From contig PKXI01000158.1 in assembly GCA_003133425.1 (NCBI GenBank), forward strand, positions 1 through 7,093: a stretch of DNA of 7,093 nt, written 5' to 3'. The notes beneath the pieces were generated by a model. That model did no database searches, was not told where the DNA came from, and worked only from the letters and a program-made list of their open reading frames with translations. The translations under genes were made by a program, and so were the position numbers. Of this stretch, positions 5,415 through 7,093 are shown piece after piece. Source of the DNA: Acidobacteriaceae bacterium (GTDB taxonomy: Bacteria > Acidobacteriota > Terriglobia > Terriglobales > Acidobacteriaceae). The first letter of the stretch is position 1, and each line of letters starts with the position of its first letter.

Positions 5415-6854
5415 CTACGCCATCGCAGGATTCAGATCATTTGTACGGGTTACGGAGAGGACGGTGATATCGTCGTCCTGGCCGAAGGCTTGTGCTGCCT
5501 GGGCAATGGCTTCGGCGGGCTGAGTGCTGAGAGATGCGCTGCGTTCAAAGCCGAAGAGCGCGCCGGCCTTGTCGCGGGCCTCAATTACGCCGTCGGTGAG
5601 AAGAGTGAGTTGCTGCTCGGGGGACAGTTGGAAGGTAGATTCGGCGTAGATTGTATCGGCAGAAATTCCCAGCGGAAGACCACTCTCGAGCTGCAGTTCT
5701 CTGCCATCAACGTAAGGCGCAATGTGGCCCGCGTTGGCGATGGTGAGCACGCCGTCAGCGTCGGCGCGGAGGACCAGACAGGTGGTGAAGCCGCCGTGGC
5801 TGCGGGCGAGCATACGCTGGTTCATGGCGGCCAGGATTTCTCCGGGGCTGCGTATGTAGTGTGCCAGTGTGCGCACCGTCCCCACCAACAGCGAGACTGT
5901 CATCGCGGCGGGCATGCCTTTGCCGCTGACATCGCCGATGATCACAAGCACTCCGCCGGAGCCCAAATCGTTCTTGATAGGCAGCACCTGGAAAAAGTCG
6001 CCGCCCACTTCTCCAAAGGGCTTGTACACAGATTGAATGATGAATCCCGGGATGGTTGGTGTCTCTTCAGGAATCAGGACCTGCTGGACAGCGCGGCCGG
6101 CGGCCAGTTCAGCGGCCATGCGCTGCTTCTCCCGCCGGTCGCGGACAAGGTCGCGAACAAAGATGGCCAGCGTCGCGATTCCCGCCAGAGTCAGCGCGCT
6201 GGTTGTGTACTGCCATTGCCAGCCGCCGATGGAAGCGTAGTTCTTCATGGCGGTCAGGCGCTGGAAGGAGCTGGAAAGTGTGAGACGCACAAGCCAATAA
6301 CACAAAAATGCGACGGCAATCATTCTGTCACGTGCGCTTCTGCGCCTTAGACCCTGAACAATCAGAATAGCGAGCAGTACCTCGGATATGAGCACCGGCC
6401 AGTCGGCGGTAAAAGACAAGTTCGGAAACCACACCGCGATGCAGACAAAGAGATAGATTGGCCAGAACAGCAATGTCCAGCGGCGACGCGGGACCTGCAT
6501 CGCCTCACCCGCTGTCGCAACGAGCATACCCGCCGCTATGGCTCTTAGAGACACGTAGGGGGTCTGGCCCCCGAAGTAATTGAATAGCTCACCCAGGGCG
6601 ACAATTGCGAAAAAGATGCCCATGCTACGAAACGCTCGAAAATCAGGCGCGGCCCGCCAAAGCGCCAGGTACGCTGCGGCAAGGCAACACATCAGCACGG
6701 CGATAATGAGGATTGGTGTCTGCTGCAACTGCTGAGTGGGAAGCACTGGCGGAAAGAGCTGATTGAACAGGGGCAGTCCGGCACCCAGAAGAAGAACGGC
6801 CGTCATGCGGGGAAGCATCCATGAATCATACGCCGCGAGTATCTTGCAGGCCAC
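5415..6854 (-). CDS. Membrane-anchored SpoIIE/RsbU-type serine phosphatase (PP2C)
   Basis: A 479-residue two-part protein. The N-terminal half has about eight hydrophobic segments (near residues 16-34, 47-66, 77-94, 102-118, 128-144, 151-168, 179-194 and 219-235), giving a multi-pass inner-membrane sensor of unknown ligand. A short charged linker (RDLVRDRREKQRMAAEL) leads to a cytoplasmic SpoIIE-type PP2C domain (about 265-470) with all metal-binding motifs: GGDFF at 284, GDVSGKG at 307-313, NAGH at 374-377, TDGVIEA at 420-426 and DDD within GQDDDIT at 458-464. Such enzymes dephosphorylate anti-anti-sigma (STAS) proteins and so control partner-switching of sigma factors. No STAS or RsbW-like kinase gene is nearby, so its partner is elsewhere. 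The start is uncertain. I chose GTG at 6854, which has GGGGA (6866-6870) 11 bases upstream and falls just before the first membrane segment. Others are ATG 6926 (no binding site), ATG 6818 and TTG 7022. Confidence 0.9.
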   Translation of the reverse strand: MACKILAAYDSWMLPRMTAVLLLGAGLPLFNQLFPPVLPTQQLQQTPILIIAVLMCCLAAAYLALWRAAPDFRAFRSMGIFFAIVALGELFNYFGGQTPYVSLRAIAAGMLVATAGEAMQVPRRRWTLLFWPIYLFVCIAVWFPNLSFTADWPVLISEVLLAILIVQGLRRRSARDRMIAVAFLCYWLVRLTLSSSFQRLTAMKNYASIGGWQWQYTTSALTLAGIATLAIFVRDLVRDRREKQRMAAELAAGRAVQQVLIPEETPTIPGFIIQSVYKPFGEVGGDFFQVLPIKNDLGSGGVLVIIGDVSGKGMPAAMTVSLLVGTVRTLAHYIRSPGEILAAMNQRMLARSHGGFTTCLVLRADADGVLTIANAGHIAPYVDGRELQLESGLPLGISADTIYAESTFQLSPEQQLTLLTDGVIEARDKAGALFGFERSASLSTQPAEAIAQAAQAFGQDDDITVLSVTRTNDLNPAMA

Positions 6855-7093
6855 TGGAGAACCATTCCCCAGCGTTATGCCTGGATCACCGTCTAACCGG
6901 AAATTACGCAAAACTTCGGAACGCATTGCATGCGAATTCTGAGTCTGCTTATTGGACCTAAACTGGACCCATCCTCGGGATCGCTCCGAAACGTGCTGTC
7001 CTCTAAGTCCAACATATTGCAAAGGTTGCGCGCCGCCGATGGGGGGCAGGGGCTGGCATTGATTTGGTCCCGAATCAGCAAACGATGTGCTAA

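Noticed and set aside
5334..6350. Long plus-strand open frame of 338 codons
   Set aside because: It lies antisense to the phosphatase domain, whose minus-strand frame has every conserved motif. The plus frame has low-complexity, His/Gln/Gly-rich content typical of a GC-driven shadow.

Overview
This window looks like a piece of an accessory, mobile-element-rich stretch of a moderately GC-rich bacterial chromosome. The gene mix suggests Acidobacteriota (Terriglobia-like): a secreted carboxypeptidase-regulatory-like domain protein, a membrane-anchored SpoIIE/RsbU-type phosphatase, an IS110-family insertion sequence and a lone tyrosine recombinase. The taxon is an inference from gene style, because no rRNA or marker gene is present.

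Layout. At the left edge, on the minus strand, lies the N-terminal part of an IS110-family transposase (1-172), cut by the window edge. It is preceded by a non-coding, hairpin-containing leader that may hold the element's end and guide RNA (about 173-330). Next comes a plus-strand TauE/SafE-family membrane permease (330-1160) with a poorly defined start. It is convergent with a minus-strand secreted protein carrying one carboxypeptidase-regulatory-like domain (1249-1707). A minus-strand protein with a four-cysteine motif and a C-terminal DUF2293 domain follows (1918-2982).

Across a divergent intergenic region (2983-3203) there is a plus-strand run of three genes: an unrecognised 172-residue protein (3204-3722), a tyrosine recombinase with all its expected catalytic residues (3895-4848), and an unrecognised 75-residue protein (4992-5219). 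The right third is a minus-strand multi-pass membrane protein with a cytoplasmic PP2C/SpoIIE phosphatase domain (5415-6854), convergent with the plus-strand run.

How the genes work together. No clear pathway links them. The permease, the secreted protein and the phosphatase look like independent host functions. The IS110 fragment and the tyrosine recombinase mark two separate mobile or rearranging units. The unrecognised genes around the recombinase (3204-5219) are the best candidates for cargo of a small integrated unit, but no attachment-site repeats were found by eye. No rRNA, tRNA, CRISPR array or riboswitch was recognised.
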